NCBI RefSeq assembly: GCF_905212195.1
Contig: NZ_CAJMDQ010000037.1
Location: 1 to 23,302 of the forward strand
DNA length: 23,302 nt
Source of the DNA: an uncultured Anaerotignum sp.
Lineage (GTDB): Bacteria; Bacillota; Clostridia; Lachnospirales; Anaerotignaceae
Direction of reading: 5' to 3'
In this document: positions 1 through 6,173 of the stretch, piece by piece
Layout: every line of letters starts with the position of its first letter
Numbering within the stretch: the first letter of the stretch is position 1
The notes under the pieces: model-generated
What the model was told of the DNA's origin: nothing
Database searches by the model: none
The model's input: the letters and a program-made list of their open reading frames with translations, nothing else
Translations under genes and position numbers: made by a program

Positions 1-362
1 GCCTGCAGTGCGCCATAATAGTCGAAGATGGCTTCTTCTTCGCCGGAAAGGATGCGCACTTCAAAGCCGCAGTTTTCCCGAATGGCTTCCAGCACTTCCG
101 GCGCATTGTTGATGTTGCGCAGGGAAGCGGTGGCGAAAGGAAAAACTTCCTGAATGGTCATATGATCCAGAATTTCCTTAAATTCGGAAAGGACTGCAAC
201 AGCCTTACGAATACCGCTTTTTTTCAGGCAGCGGTCTTTATTGATATAACCTGCCAGACCGGCAGGACTTTTTTTATTGAGCAATGATTTGATTTGATTG
301 TTTTCGATTTTATAAAGCACCAAACGGATGGTATTGGAGCCGATGTCAATAACTGCGTACAA
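1..362 (-). CDS. Ppx/GppA-family exopolyphosphatase / pppGpp phosphatase, N-terminal part (runs off the window)
   Basis: About 120 residues of the N-terminus are visible, beginning at a TTG codon (360-362) behind a GAGGGG ribosome binding site 8 bases upstream. The reading starts MYAVIDIGSNTIRLVLYKI, the phosphate-1 motif of the Ppx/GppA branch of the actin/Hsp70-like ATPase fold. It then contains FATASLRNINN and ILSGEEEAIFDYYGAL, which match the family's next conserved blocks; the E-E in the last one lies near the catalytic glutamate. Known members hydrolyse inorganic polyphosphate or the pentaphosphate alarmone pppGpp in the cytoplasm; the fragment cannot tell these apart. The TTG start means an ATG-only search misses it. 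The gene continues beyond base 1, so length and C-terminal HD domain cannot be judged. I saw no clear promoter in the 160 bases upstream. Confidence 0.88.
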   Translation of the reverse strand, partial: MYAVIDIGSNTIRLVLYKIENNQIKSLLNKKSPAGLAGYINKDRCLKKSGIRKAVAVLSEFKEILDHMTIQEVFPFATASLRNINNAPEVLEAIRENCGFEVRILSGEEEAIFDYYGALQ

Positions 363-523
363 ATAAATTCCCCTCGTTTTCTACTTTTTTCACTATTATT
401 TTGCCTTTGATTTGTTAAGTCTGCCACTTTATTTCTGTTAAATCTATGTAAAATCTATAAGAAATCTGTGGAAAATATGTTGCGATGGAATGTTAAATCC
501 TTCATTTTCAGACTTTGAAAATG

Positions 524-1000
524 TTAAATATTCGCTTTTGCACAAATATTTTCCAGATCTACCCGCACAACGCCTGTCTGGGCAAAGTAGTGCTGGATGT
601 ATGCGTCAATTTCTTCGTCGCTGTGCTGGGTATAACGGCGGCAAAGAAGCTGGAGAGCATGATGTTTTTCTGTTTCTTCCTCTATAATGGCAGCTGTGCC
701 TTCCACAATGGCGCTTTCATAACGTGTGGTGAAATTTTCGCCGTCTACCAGACGTACTTTGGCGAAAGTCACACAGACCCGGGGATTCTGCTGGATGTTT
801 TCCAGTTTTCGGCCGGCTTTGGCACAGTGGAAATACAGGCGGTTTTCTTCCAGAACAACGGAAACAGGCACGCCGTAAGGCATGTGCTCATTGTCTGTTG
901 TGGATAATACGGCAAAGTCACAGCTGTTGATGATGGCTCTGGCTTCTTCTTCTGTTCTCAAACGGTCTTTTCTGCGTAAAGGTGTATTTTTTGTGGACAT
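524..1000 (-). CDS. NimA-like pyridoxamine 5'-phosphate oxidase family flavin protein
   Basis: A 158-residue protein with the split-barrel flavin-binding fold of the pyridoxamine 5'-phosphate oxidase superfamily, closest in pattern to the NimA (5-nitroimidazole reductase-like) group. Supporting blocks are RLRTEEEARAIINSC at residues 14-28, a core strand AVLSTTDNEHMPYGVPVSVV near 30-50, LYFHCAKAGRKLENI near 55-70, and VCVTFAKV near 75-82. NimA-type proteins bind FMN or haem and some detoxify nitro compounds; the substrate here is unknown. The ATG at 998-1000 follows AGGAGG by six bases, so the start is secure. It is divergent from the copper operon and could respond to the same stress, but that is inference. 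A 14-bp palindrome (1027-1040) overlaps its likely promoter region. Confidence 0.85.
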   Translation of the reverse strand: MSTKNTPLRRKDRLRTEEEARAIINSCDFAVLSTTDNEHMPYGVPVSVVLEENRLYFHCAKAGRKLENIQQNPRVCVTFAKVRLVDGENFTTRYESAIVEGTAAIIEEETEKHHALQLLCRRYTQHSDEEIDAYIQHYFAQTGVVRVDLENICAKANI

Positions 1001-1026
1001 GTGTATTCCTCCTTTTTTCTATCCAT

Positions 1027-1040
1027 CATACAACTGTATG
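1027..1040. promoter_or_regulatory. Short palindrome in the divergent promoter region
   Basis: CATACA-AC-TGTATG is a perfect 6-bp inverted repeat. It overlaps a possible minus-strand -10 element (TATGAT, 1025-1030) upstream of the NimA-like gene and lies about 45 bases from the csoR promoter. It could be an operator for the minus-strand gene; no regulator is identified. Confidence 0.3.
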
Positions 1041-1072
1041 CGGAAAAATGAAAGAAAAATATCAAAAAGGTA

Positions 1073-1101
1073 TTGCACCTACCATTTTGGTATGATATAC
1101 T
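1073..1101 (+). promoter_or_regulatory. Promoter of csoR-copA
   Basis: TTGCAC (1073-1078) and TATACT (1096-1101) are separated by 17 bases, a near-consensus sigma-A promoter. The start of transcription would fall around 1108, just before the GC-rich CsoR operator at 1116-1140, so a bound repressor would block early elongation or polymerase loading. Confidence 0.75.
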
Positions 1102-1115
1102 GTCCTCAGAAATGA

Positions 1116-1140
1116 TACCCACCCCTAGGGGGGAGGGGTA
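1116..1140. promoter_or_regulatory. CsoR operator
   Basis: A 25-base GC-rich imperfect inverted repeat in an otherwise AT-rich leader: TACCC and CCCCTAGGGG, then GAGGGGTA. CsoR operators in other bacteria have this same T-A-C-C-C ... C-T-A-G ... G-G-G-T-A pattern. It sits between the csoR promoter and the csoR ribosome binding site, which fits autoregulation and derepression by Cu(I). Confidence 0.75.
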
Positions 1141-1163
1141 AGACGTGAGGAAGGTGTGGTAAC

Positions 1164-1427
1164 GTGCGTGCAGATAAAGATAAGATTACGAAATTGCTGA
1201 AAACAGCCAGAGGACAGCTGGATGGGATATTGAAAATGGTGGAGGATGACCGCTATTGTATGGATATTTCCCAGCAGCTCATGGCAGTGGAAGCCATTCT
1301 CAATAAAGCCAATAAAGAAATTTTGACAGCCCACTTAAAGGGCTGCGTGGTGGCAGCCACTACCGATGCCGAAAAAGAAGAAAAGGTAGACGAACTGGTG
1401 GCTATGCTGGGCAAAATACTGAAATAA
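1164..1427 (+). CDS. csoR: Copper-sensing transcriptional repressor CsoR
   Basis: An 87-residue all-helical protein of the CsoR/RcnR (DUF156) family. The Cu(I)-binding triad is complete: Cys32 (in YCMDI), His57 and Cys61 (in HLKGC), the C-H-C pattern that defines copper sensors rather than nickel or persulfide sensors. The N-terminal RGQLDGILKMVEDDRYC block is the family signature. The start is GTG at 1164, nine bases after GAGGAAGG. Apo-CsoR tetramers bind the GC-rich operator; Cu(I) releases them. A matching operator lies immediately upstream, and copA follows after 12 bases, so the gene heads a copper efflux operon and very likely represses itself and copA. Confidence 0.93.
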   Translation: MRADKDKITKLLKTARGQLDGILKMVEDDRYCMDISQQLMAVEAILNKANKEILTAHLKGCVVAATTDAEKEEKVDELVAMLGKILK

Positions 1428-1439
1428 GGAGGAAATGCC

Positions 1440-3974
1440 ATGAAACAAAAATTTGACGTGACAGGCATGACCTGTTCTGCCTGCTCCGCCCATGTGGAGA
1501 AAAGCGTCAGCAAGCTGGAAGGCGTCCAGTGTGTCAATGTAAATCTGCTCCAGAACAGCATGGTGGTGGAGTATGACGATAACGCCCTTGGCACCACAGA
1601 CATCATTCATGCGGTGGAAAGCGGCGGTTATGGGGCGTCCGTGCAGGGGGAGAACAAGACACAGGAAGCACCGAAAAATGTGGCGGCGGAAGAAATGCAC
1701 CATATGAAACGGCGGCTTATCGCATCTTTTTGTTTTCTGATTCCCCTGTTTTATATCTCCATGGGGCATATGATGGGGGCACCATTGCCTGCCATTTTGC
1801 TGGGGGACGAAAATGTCATGATTTTTGCTTTGACACAGCTGTTCCTGACCATTCCCGTTCTCATCATCAACAAAAAGTATTATGTTGTAGGCTTCAAAGC
1901 TTTGTGGAACAAGGCACCAAATATGGATTCCCTCATTGCGTTGGGTTCCGCCGCATCTGTGGTCTACAGCGTATTTGCCATTTATTCCATGGCTTACGCT
2001 ATGGGACATGGGGATTTGATGACAGCCCATCATTATGGCATGGAGCTGTATTTTGAATCCGCTGCCATGATTTTGACCCTCATCACCGTGGGGAAATATA
2101 TGGAAACCCGTTCCAAAGGGAAAACTTCCGAAGCCATCAGCAAACTCATGGATTTGGCACCCAAAACAGCCACCGTCCTGCGAAACGGCGTGGAACAGGA
2201 AATTCCTGTGGAAGAAGTGGTAACAGGAGATACCATCATTGTCAAACCGGGACAGCGGATTCCCGTAGACGGAAAAATCATCGAAGGCTTTTCCGCTGTG
2301 GATGAAAGCGCTATCACCGGGGAAAGCATTCCCGTAGAAAAACAGGTTGGAGATACAGTCATCGGTGCGACAGTCAACAAAAGCGGTTATTTCCGCATGA
2401 CCGCCACAAGAGTTGGCAAAGACACCACTTTGTCCCAGATCATCGCGCTGGTGGAAGAAGCCGGGGCGTCCAAAGCACCCATTGCCAAACTGGCAGATAA
2501 AGTCAGCGGTGTGTTTGTGCCTGTAGTTATCACCATTGCTGTTCTGGCGGCAGTCATCTGGTTTGTGGCTGGCAATCAGCCTTTCTCCTTTGCGTTGTCC
2601 ATCGGTATTGCGGTGCTTGTCATTTCCTGCCCCTGCGCATTGGGTTTGGCAACACCTACCGCTATCATGGTAGGCACAGGCAAAGGCGCAGAATACGGCA
2701 TTCTGGTGAAATCCGCCGAAAGTCTGGAAATTGCCCATCAGGTGCAGACTGTGGTGTTGGATAAAACAGGAACACTGACAGAAGGCAAGCCAGTTGTCAC
2801 CGATGTGGTGCTGGCAAAAGGCATTCTGCGGAACCGTCTGCTGAAACAGGCGGCGGCAGTGGAAGCCCTTTCGGAGCATCCTCTGGCAGAAGCCATCGTT
2901 GCTTACGCCAAAGAAAAAGAAGTGCCCTTTGAAAAAGCGGAAAACCTTACTGCAACAGCAGGGCAGGGTGTGGAAGCCGATGTGGCAGGAAAACATATTC
3001 TGGCTGGTAATCTGAAAATGATGCAGGAAAGAGGTATTCAGCTGGGAGAATGGGAAGAAAAAGCCGTGGAACTGGCAGAAGCGGGAAAAACCCCTCTGTT
3101 CTTTGCGGAAAACGAAACATTTCTGGGCATTGTGGCATTGGCAGATACCTTGAAGCCTACCAGCAAAGCTGCTGTGGACGCTTTCCATCAGATGGGTATT
3201 GAAGTGGTCATGCTCACAGGGGACAACAAACGGACAGCACAAGCCATTGCTAAAGAACTGGATATTCAGGTCATTGCGGAAGTCCTGCCGCAGGATAAGG
3301 AACGGGAAGTGCGCCGTTTGCAGGAACAGGGCAAAAAAGTTGCTATGATTGGTGACGGCATCAACGACGCTCCTGCCCTCATGCGTGCGGACGTAGGCGT
3401 TGCCATCGGCGCAGGTACAGACGTTGCCATGGAATCTGCGGATATTATCTTAATGAAAAGCGACCTGATGGATGCGGTGACAGCTATCGAACTGAGTCAC
3501 GCCACCATCCGCAATATCAAAGAAAATCTGTTCTGGGCATTTTTCTATAATGCCTGCGGTATCCCTCTGGCAGCTGGGGTGTTCTATCCTTTCTTAGAAT
3601 GGAAACTGAACCCCATGTTTGCGGCGGCGGCAATGAGTTTCAGCTCCGCTTTTGTCGTGGGCAATGCTCTTAGACTGCGGTTCTTCCGCCCCAAATATGC
3701 GAAGACAACAACGGCTTTGCCGAAAGAAGATATACAGAAAGAATCAAATCATAAGGAGGAAATTGGTATGAAAAAAGTATTGAAAATCGAAGGTATGATG
3801 TGTAATCACTGCACAGGCAGAGTGGAAAAAGCCCTGAACGATCTGGACGGCGTAACAGCGGAAGTAAGTCTGGAAGGCAAAAGCGCAACTGTAACACTGT
3901 CCAAAGATGTCAGCGATGAAACACTGGTACAGACTGTCACAGATGCAGGTTACGAAGTGGTAGATATCCAGTAA
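1440..3974 (+). CDS. copA: Cu(+)-exporting P1B-type ATPase CopA with an extra C-terminal CopZ-like domain
   Basis: An 844-residue copper efflux pump of the plasma membrane. In order: an N-terminal heavy-metal-binding domain (GMTCSAC, Cys12 and Cys15); membrane segments from about residue 90; the TGES actuator loop (293-296); the transmembrane CPC copper site (397-399); the phosphorylated Asp441 in DKTGT; the P1B-specific His480-Pro481; and GDGINDAP (from 638). The usual C-terminal membrane helices follow. After a charged linker near residues 760-776 comes a second metal-binding domain with MMCNHC (about 777-844), where most CopA proteins end. The ATG at 1440 follows AAGGAGG. ATP hydrolysis drives Cu(I) out of the cytoplasm. 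The gene lies 12 bases after csoR, under the same promoter. The fused tail has its own ribosome binding site (see nested entry). Confidence 0.95.
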   Translation: MKQKFDVTGMTCSACSAHVEKSVSKLEGVQCVNVNLLQNSMVVEYDDNALGTTDIIHAVESGGYGASVQGENKTQEAPKNVAAEEMHHMKRRLIASFCFLIPLFYISMGHMMGAPLPAILLGDENVMIFALTQLFLTIPVLIINKKYYVVGFKALWNKAPNMDSLIALGSAASVVYSVFAIYSMAYAMGHGDLMTAHHYGMELYFESAAMILTLITVGKYMETRSKGKTSEAISKLMDLAPKTATVLRNGVEQEIPVEEVVTGDTIIVKPGQRIPVDGKIIEGFSAVDESAITGESIPVEKQVGDTVIGATVNKSGYFRMTATRVGKDTTLSQIIALVEEAGASKAPIAKLADKVSGVFVPVVITIAVLAAVIWFVAGNQPFSFALSIGIAVLVISCPCALGLATPTAIMVGTGKGAEYGILVKSAESLEIAHQVQTVVLDKTGTLTEGKPVVTDVVLAKGILRNRLLKQAAAVEALSEHPLAEAIVAYAKEKEVPFEKAENLTATAGQGVEADVAGKHILAGNLKMMQERGIQLGEWEEKAVELAEAGKTPLFFAENETFLGIVALADTLKPTSKAAVDAFHQMGIEVVMLTGDNKRTAQAIAKELDIQVIAEVLPQDKEREVRRLQEQGKKVAMIGDGINDAPALMRADVGVAIGAGTDVAMESADIILMKSDLMDAVTAIELSHATIRNIKENLFWAFFYNACGIPLAAGVFYPFLEWKLNPMFAAAAMSFSSAFVVGNALRLRFFRPKYAKTTTALPKEDIQKESNHKEEIGMKKVLKIEGMMCNHCTGRVEKALNDLDGVTAEVSLEGKSATVTLSKDVSDETLVQTVTDAGYEVVDIQ
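3768..3974 (+). CDS. copZ: Possible free copper chaperone CopZ made from an internal start inside copA
   Basis: Codon 777 of copA is an ATG preceded by AAGGAGGA (3753-3760) at a 7-base distance, as good a ribosome binding site as any in the window. Translation from it gives a complete 68-residue heavy-metal-associated domain beginning MKKVLKIEGMMCNHCTG and ending at the copA stop. Free CopZ chaperones are 68-70 residues with exactly this M-x-C-x2-C arrangement. It looks like a former copZ gene whose upstream copA stop was lost, giving both a CopA-CopZ fusion and, by internal initiation, a free chaperone. What is seen is the site, frame and domain; production of the short protein is inference. 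A sequencing error removing a stop is possible but less likely, because the frame is open through the linker. Confidence 0.55.
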   Translation: MKKVLKIEGMMCNHCTGRVEKALNDLDGVTAEVSLEGKSATVTLSKDVSDETLVQTVTDAGYEVVDIQ

Positions 3975-3977
3975 AGA

Positions 3978-4014
3978 AAAAAGGAAATCTCATTGTTTAT
4001 GAGATTTCCTTTTT
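3978..4014. terminator. Bidirectional intrinsic terminator after copA
   Basis: A 16-bp perfect stem (3978-3993 with 3999-4014; A5-GGAAATCTCAT paired with its complement) around a 5-base loop, followed by T-rich sequence on the plus strand. A-runs on the left side supply a T-run for the minus strand, so it can also end transcription of the small membrane protein gene whose stop codon overlaps it. Confidence 0.88.
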
Positions 4015-4436
4015 TATATGTTTTTTCTTTTGTGAAGGAAATACAGACAAAGAATTCCTTCCAATAACAATAGGCAGGGAACTATGATTTCCAGATAAAG
4101 AATCCCTGTCAGTCCGTAATAGGCAGGTACAAACAGCAAAGAAAGGACAAAGGCGATGCTGTCCACATTTCCAAAGGAGATATCCAGATAGGAAACGCAA
4201 AGACTGGCGAAAAACACCAGTGAAAAAATGGCGTAGAATTTCAGCCAGAAAGTGTTTTGCCGAAAACGGAACAGTAAGTAGAAACACAGCCCCACATAAA
4301 GAAAGCTGAATCCAATGCCAAAGAAGGAAGGTGCGGCATTGAAGAAGCAGTTTGTAAAATTACAGAAGTAAGCCAGAATGTGGATGGGAACCAATGGCAA
4401 AAGTGGATACCATGGTTGTTTGCGAAGTTTTTCCAT
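4014..4436 (-). CDS. Small multispanning membrane protein of unknown function
   Basis: A protein of 140 residues with four probable membrane helices: about residues 12-28 (LLPLVPIHILAYF), 38-58 (FFGIGFSFLYVGLCFYLLF), 66-84 (FYAIFSLVFFASLCVSYL) and 100-130 (FVLSLLFVPAYYGLTGILYLEIIVPCLLL). A basic tail ends it. I do not recognise a family. The chosen start is the ATG at 4434-4436, nine bases after AAGGA; the in-frame GTG two codons upstream (4440-4442) sits only three bases from that site and is less likely. It has a TTGACA-type promoter of its own and shares the terminator with copA, so it is a single-gene unit converging on the copper operon. Nothing ties it to copper. Confidence 0.7.
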   Translation of the reverse strand: MEKLRKQPWYPLLPLVPIHILAYFCNFTNCFFNAAPSFFGIGFSFLYVGLCFYLLFRFRQNTFWLKFYAIFSLVFFASLCVSYLDISFGNVDSIAFVLSLLFVPAYYGLTGILYLEIIVPCLLLLEGILCLYFLHKRKNI

Positions 4437-4479
4437 ATGCACACATCCTTTCTGAAATCAATGTCTGACATATAAGGAT

Positions 4480-4509
4480 AGTGTATGGAATAAAAAAGAT
4501 GGCTGTCAA
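4480..4509 (-). promoter_or_regulatory. Promoter of the small membrane protein gene
   Basis: On the minus strand, TTGACA (4504-4509) and TACACT (4480-4485) are 18 bases apart. It lies between the terminator of the alkD-like gene and the membrane protein gene, about 45 bases upstream of its start codon. Confidence 0.6.
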
Positions 4510-4524
4510 TGGAAAAAGTGTATC

Positions 4525-4571
4525 AAAAAAAGCCCATATTTTCGGCAATAAGCTGAAAATACAGGCTTTTT
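4525..4571 (-). terminator. Intrinsic terminator after the AlkD-like gene
   Basis: AAAAAGCC ... TATTTTC pairs with GAAAATA ... GGCTTTTT, with a small CA/CA internal loop. On the minus strand the stem is followed by a run of T. It lies five bases beyond the stop of the DNA alkylation repair gene. Confidence 0.7.
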
Positions 4572-4575
4572 GTTT

Positions 4576-5295
4576 TTATGGAAGCAGGCTTTTCAGATAT
4601 TCCTTGTCTTCGTCAGAAACCCGTCTGGATTCCCGTGCTTTCTGCACGAATTTACGGAACACCCAAGGGTCTAAATCAGCGGCAAGGACAGCTTTCTTTG
4701 TTTCTTCGGGGAATTTTACCCATGCTTCTGCCAGAAGCCATGCCTGTGCCATGCGGACGTAATAGAAGTCTGAGTCCACTGCCAGCGTACGTGTCAGAAC
4801 CGTATTGATGGTGGTGGGTGTCAGGTAATGGTGGAGCATGACAATGAGCCACACCCGTACGGTCCATGGATTCAGGGAGGACAGATACACGGAGATATAG
4901 CGGAAATAATGGGCTTTGTCCGCCTTATAGGACAGTACCTTTTTCAAAGAAGAACAGAAGGTATCGCAGATGGCCCAGTTTTCCACAAGGAATTTTGCCA
5001 TTTTGTCGCTGTGAGGCAGAAAGTCTGCGTAAGGCAGTTCCGCCGCTACCAGCCCGTAAAGAAGCCGTTCTTCGTGGTATGTTTTGCCGCAGACAGCCAA
5101 AAATCCTCTGGGGTCGCCTTTGGCAATGGTTTTTGCTGTTTTGCGCAGTAAAGGCAGCCGCAGTCCCAGAGTGGGCAGTTCAGAAGCCAGCAGTTTTTCG
5201 TTGAACAGGCGGTAGCCTTCATCTGCCTCCTGTTTTAGTTCTGCAAGAAAATCGTTATAGGTTTCCGGTGTCCAGCGCTCCGGCATCGCATGCAT
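4576..5295 (-). CDS. AlkD-type DNA alkylation repair glycosylase
   Basis: A 239-residue HEAT-repeat-like helical protein of the AlkC/AlkD DNA glycosylase family, which removes positively charged alkylated bases such as 3- and 7-methylpurines without flipping the base out. The defining W-x3-D pair is present as Trp107 and Asp111 in ENWAICDTF. Arg146 (in TVRVW) and Trp185 (in AQAWLL) sit where AlkD has its DNA-contacting Arg and cradle Trp, all within one or two positions of the numbering I recall for the Bacillus cereus enzyme. Length is normal for the family. The ATG at 5295 follows AGGAAGTG by eight bases. It has its own promoter (5312-5339) and terminator, so it is monocistronic. Confidence 0.9.
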   Translation of the reverse strand: MHAMPERWTPETYNDFLAELKQEADEGYRLFNEKLLASELPTLGLRLPLLRKTAKTIAKGDPRGFLAVCGKTYHEERLLYGLVAAELPYADFLPHSDKMAKFLVENWAICDTFCSSLKKVLSYKADKAHYFRYISVYLSSLNPWTVRVWLIVMLHHYLTPTTINTVLTRTLAVDSDFYYVRMAQAWLLAEAWVKFPEETKKAVLAADLDPWVFRKFVQKARESRRVSDEDKEYLKSLLP

Positions 5296-5311
5296 AAAAT
5301 CACTTCCTGTT

Positions 5312-5339
5312 TCTATAAATATGTAAAAATTTGGTTCAA
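5312..5339 (-). promoter_or_regulatory. Promoter of the AlkD-like gene
   Basis: On the minus strand TTGAAC (5334-5339) and TATAGA (5312-5317) are 16 bases apart. It lies downstream of the strong terminator at 5354-5397, so the AlkD-like gene does not depend on readthrough of that terminator. Confidence 0.5.
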
Positions 5340-5353
5340 AAATGCATTTTCAG

Positions 5354-5480
5354 ACAACAAAAAAGACGGCAGTTTGTTTTGGGGGGAAACTGCCGTCTCC
5401 TTTGAAAGGGCTGTCATTGTCAATACATGAAAAACGGAATTGGGGGGAGTTTTCCATGTACGGAGGGACAATGACATGAA
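5354..5480 (-). ncRNA. Candidate small RNA with two six-C hairpin loops (6C-like)
   Basis: Read on the minus strand, the stretch starts with a long hairpin. It has a perfect 10-bp outer stem (5467-5476 with 5412-5421), an internal loop carrying CCTCCG (5461-5466), and a 12-bp inner stem (5449-5460 with 5424-5435). One inner pair is G-U on the minus strand but an A-C mismatch on the plus strand, which favours a minus-strand RNA. Its loop contains CCCCCC (5442-5447). About 15 bases on comes a perfect 11-bp stem (5387-5397 with 5365-5375) whose loop also contains exactly CCCCCC (5381-5386), followed by six T's: an intrinsic terminator. Two C6 loops ending in a terminator is the hallmark of the actinobacterial 6C RNA; C-rich loops in Firmicute RNAs often pair with ribosome binding sites. 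The 5' end is not clear; no convincing promoter was found. Confidence 0.6.
5359..5397 (-). terminator. Intrinsic terminator of the 6C-like RNA
   Basis: A perfect 11-bp GC-rich stem (GACGGCAGTTT with its complement) and a six-T tract at 5359-5364 on the minus strand. On the plus strand the stem is followed by CTCCTTTG, not a T-run, so it works on the minus strand only. Confidence 0.88.
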
Positions 5481-5553
5481 GAGATGAAAAGTTTGATTCA
5501 ATACGCAAAACCGTCAGGAGAGGACGATATTGCGCAGAAACAAGCATTTTTGA

Positions 5554-5578
5554 TATACAGGTGTATGATGCCTGTATA
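5554..5578. promoter_or_regulatory. Inverted repeat upstream of the 6C-like RNA
   Basis: TATACAGG (5554-5561) and CCTGTATA (5571-5578) form a perfect 8-bp inverted repeat with a 9-base spacer. It lies between the candidate RNA and the DtxR-family gene, where an operator would be expected. The binding protein is unknown. Confidence 0.35.
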
Positions 5579-5664
5579 CGTATCTTTATGATGCAATATT
5601 TTCCGTAAATTGTCAATGGAAAGTGTAAAATTTTTTGTGAAAACGGAAAGTTTTGTATTTGCAG

Positions 5665-5693
5665 TTGTATCTTTTGAAAAACTCTGTTACCAT
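5665..5693 (+). promoter_or_regulatory. Probable promoter of the DtxR-family gene
   Basis: TTGTAT (5665-5670) and TACCAT (5688-5693) are 17 bases apart, about 30 bases upstream of the start codon. Neither hexamer is ideal. Confidence 0.4.
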
Positions 5694-5722
5694 AGAAACA
5701 AGTTTAACTTTGGGGTGAGAAA

Positions 5723-6118
5723 ATGATTAAAACAAGAGAATCCATGGAAAATTACCTGGAAACCATATATATTTTGCAGCAGAAAACAGGCTATGTCCGT
5801 GCCATTGATATTGCCACAGAACTGGGATTCAGCAAGCCCAGTGTCAGCAATGCCATGAAGAAACTGCGGGCAGAAGGCTACATCACCGTCACAGACCGCA
5901 GCAAAATTGCTTTGACGGAAGCAGGCAGAAAAGTGGCAGAAGCCACCTATGAACGGCACTGTGTCATTGCCGCGTCCCTCATGCGCATCGGTGTTTCGGA
6001 AAAAACAGCTCTGGAAGATGCCTGCCGGATGGAGCATATCATCAGCGAGGAAACATTCGCCTGCATGAAGCGCCATCATCAGGAAAGTCTGGACGAAATC
6101 AATCAAAAAGAATCTTAA
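5723..6118 (+). CDS. DtxR-family metal-dependent regulator, short form
   Basis: A 131-residue regulator with an N-terminal winged helix (residues 8-70; ATELGFSKPSVSNAMKKL is the helix-turn-helix) and the DtxR dimerisation/metal-binding domain. Candidate metal ligands are His79, and Cys101, Glu104 and His105 in CRMEHIISEE, matching the C-x2-E-H motif of iron-type DtxR/IdeR rather than the E-x2-E-H of MntR. The aspartate near the N-terminus of manganese-type MntR is Asn10 here. The third SH3-like domain is absent, as in MntR-sized proteins. The ATG at 5723 follows GGGGTGAG. Proteins of this type repress metal uptake genes when Fe(II) or Mn(II) is plentiful. No transporter adjoins it, so its targets are unknown. 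Confidence 0.85.
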   Translation: MIKTRESMENYLETIYILQQKTGYVRAIDIATELGFSKPSVSNAMKKLRAEGYITVTDRSKIALTEAGRKVAEATYERHCVIAASLMRIGVSEKTALEDACRMEHIISEETFACMKRHHQESLDEINQKES

Positions 6119-6124
6119 AAACAG

Positions 6125-6165
6125 AAAAAGCGTTCCGCGGAGAATTTCCGCAGAACGCTTTTTTT
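6125..6165. terminator. Bidirectional terminator between dtxR-like gene and deacetylase gene
   Basis: AAAAAGCGTTC ... GCGGA pairs with TTCCGC ... GAACGCTTTTTTT. A T-run follows on the plus strand and an A-run precedes, giving a T-run on the minus strand. The two converging genes end on either side of it. Confidence 0.88.
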
Positions 6166-6173
6166 ATGTAGAT

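Noticed and set aside
1335..3242. A 635-residue open frame antisense to copA
   Set aside because: It is rich in Cys, His and Phe with no domain pattern, has no ribosome binding site, and mirrors the codon bias of copA. The sense protein is unmistakable.
5359..5397. The six-C terminator as an attenuator of the AlkD-like gene
   Set aside because: The AlkD-like gene has its own promoter-like hexamers (5312-5339) downstream of the terminator, and no antiterminator pairing was seen. It remains possible that some readthrough occurs.
5350..5616. An 88-residue open frame on the minus strand
   Set aside because: It runs through two perfect hairpins and a terminator, lacks a ribosome binding site, and shows no protein pattern. 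A non-coding RNA explains the stretch better.
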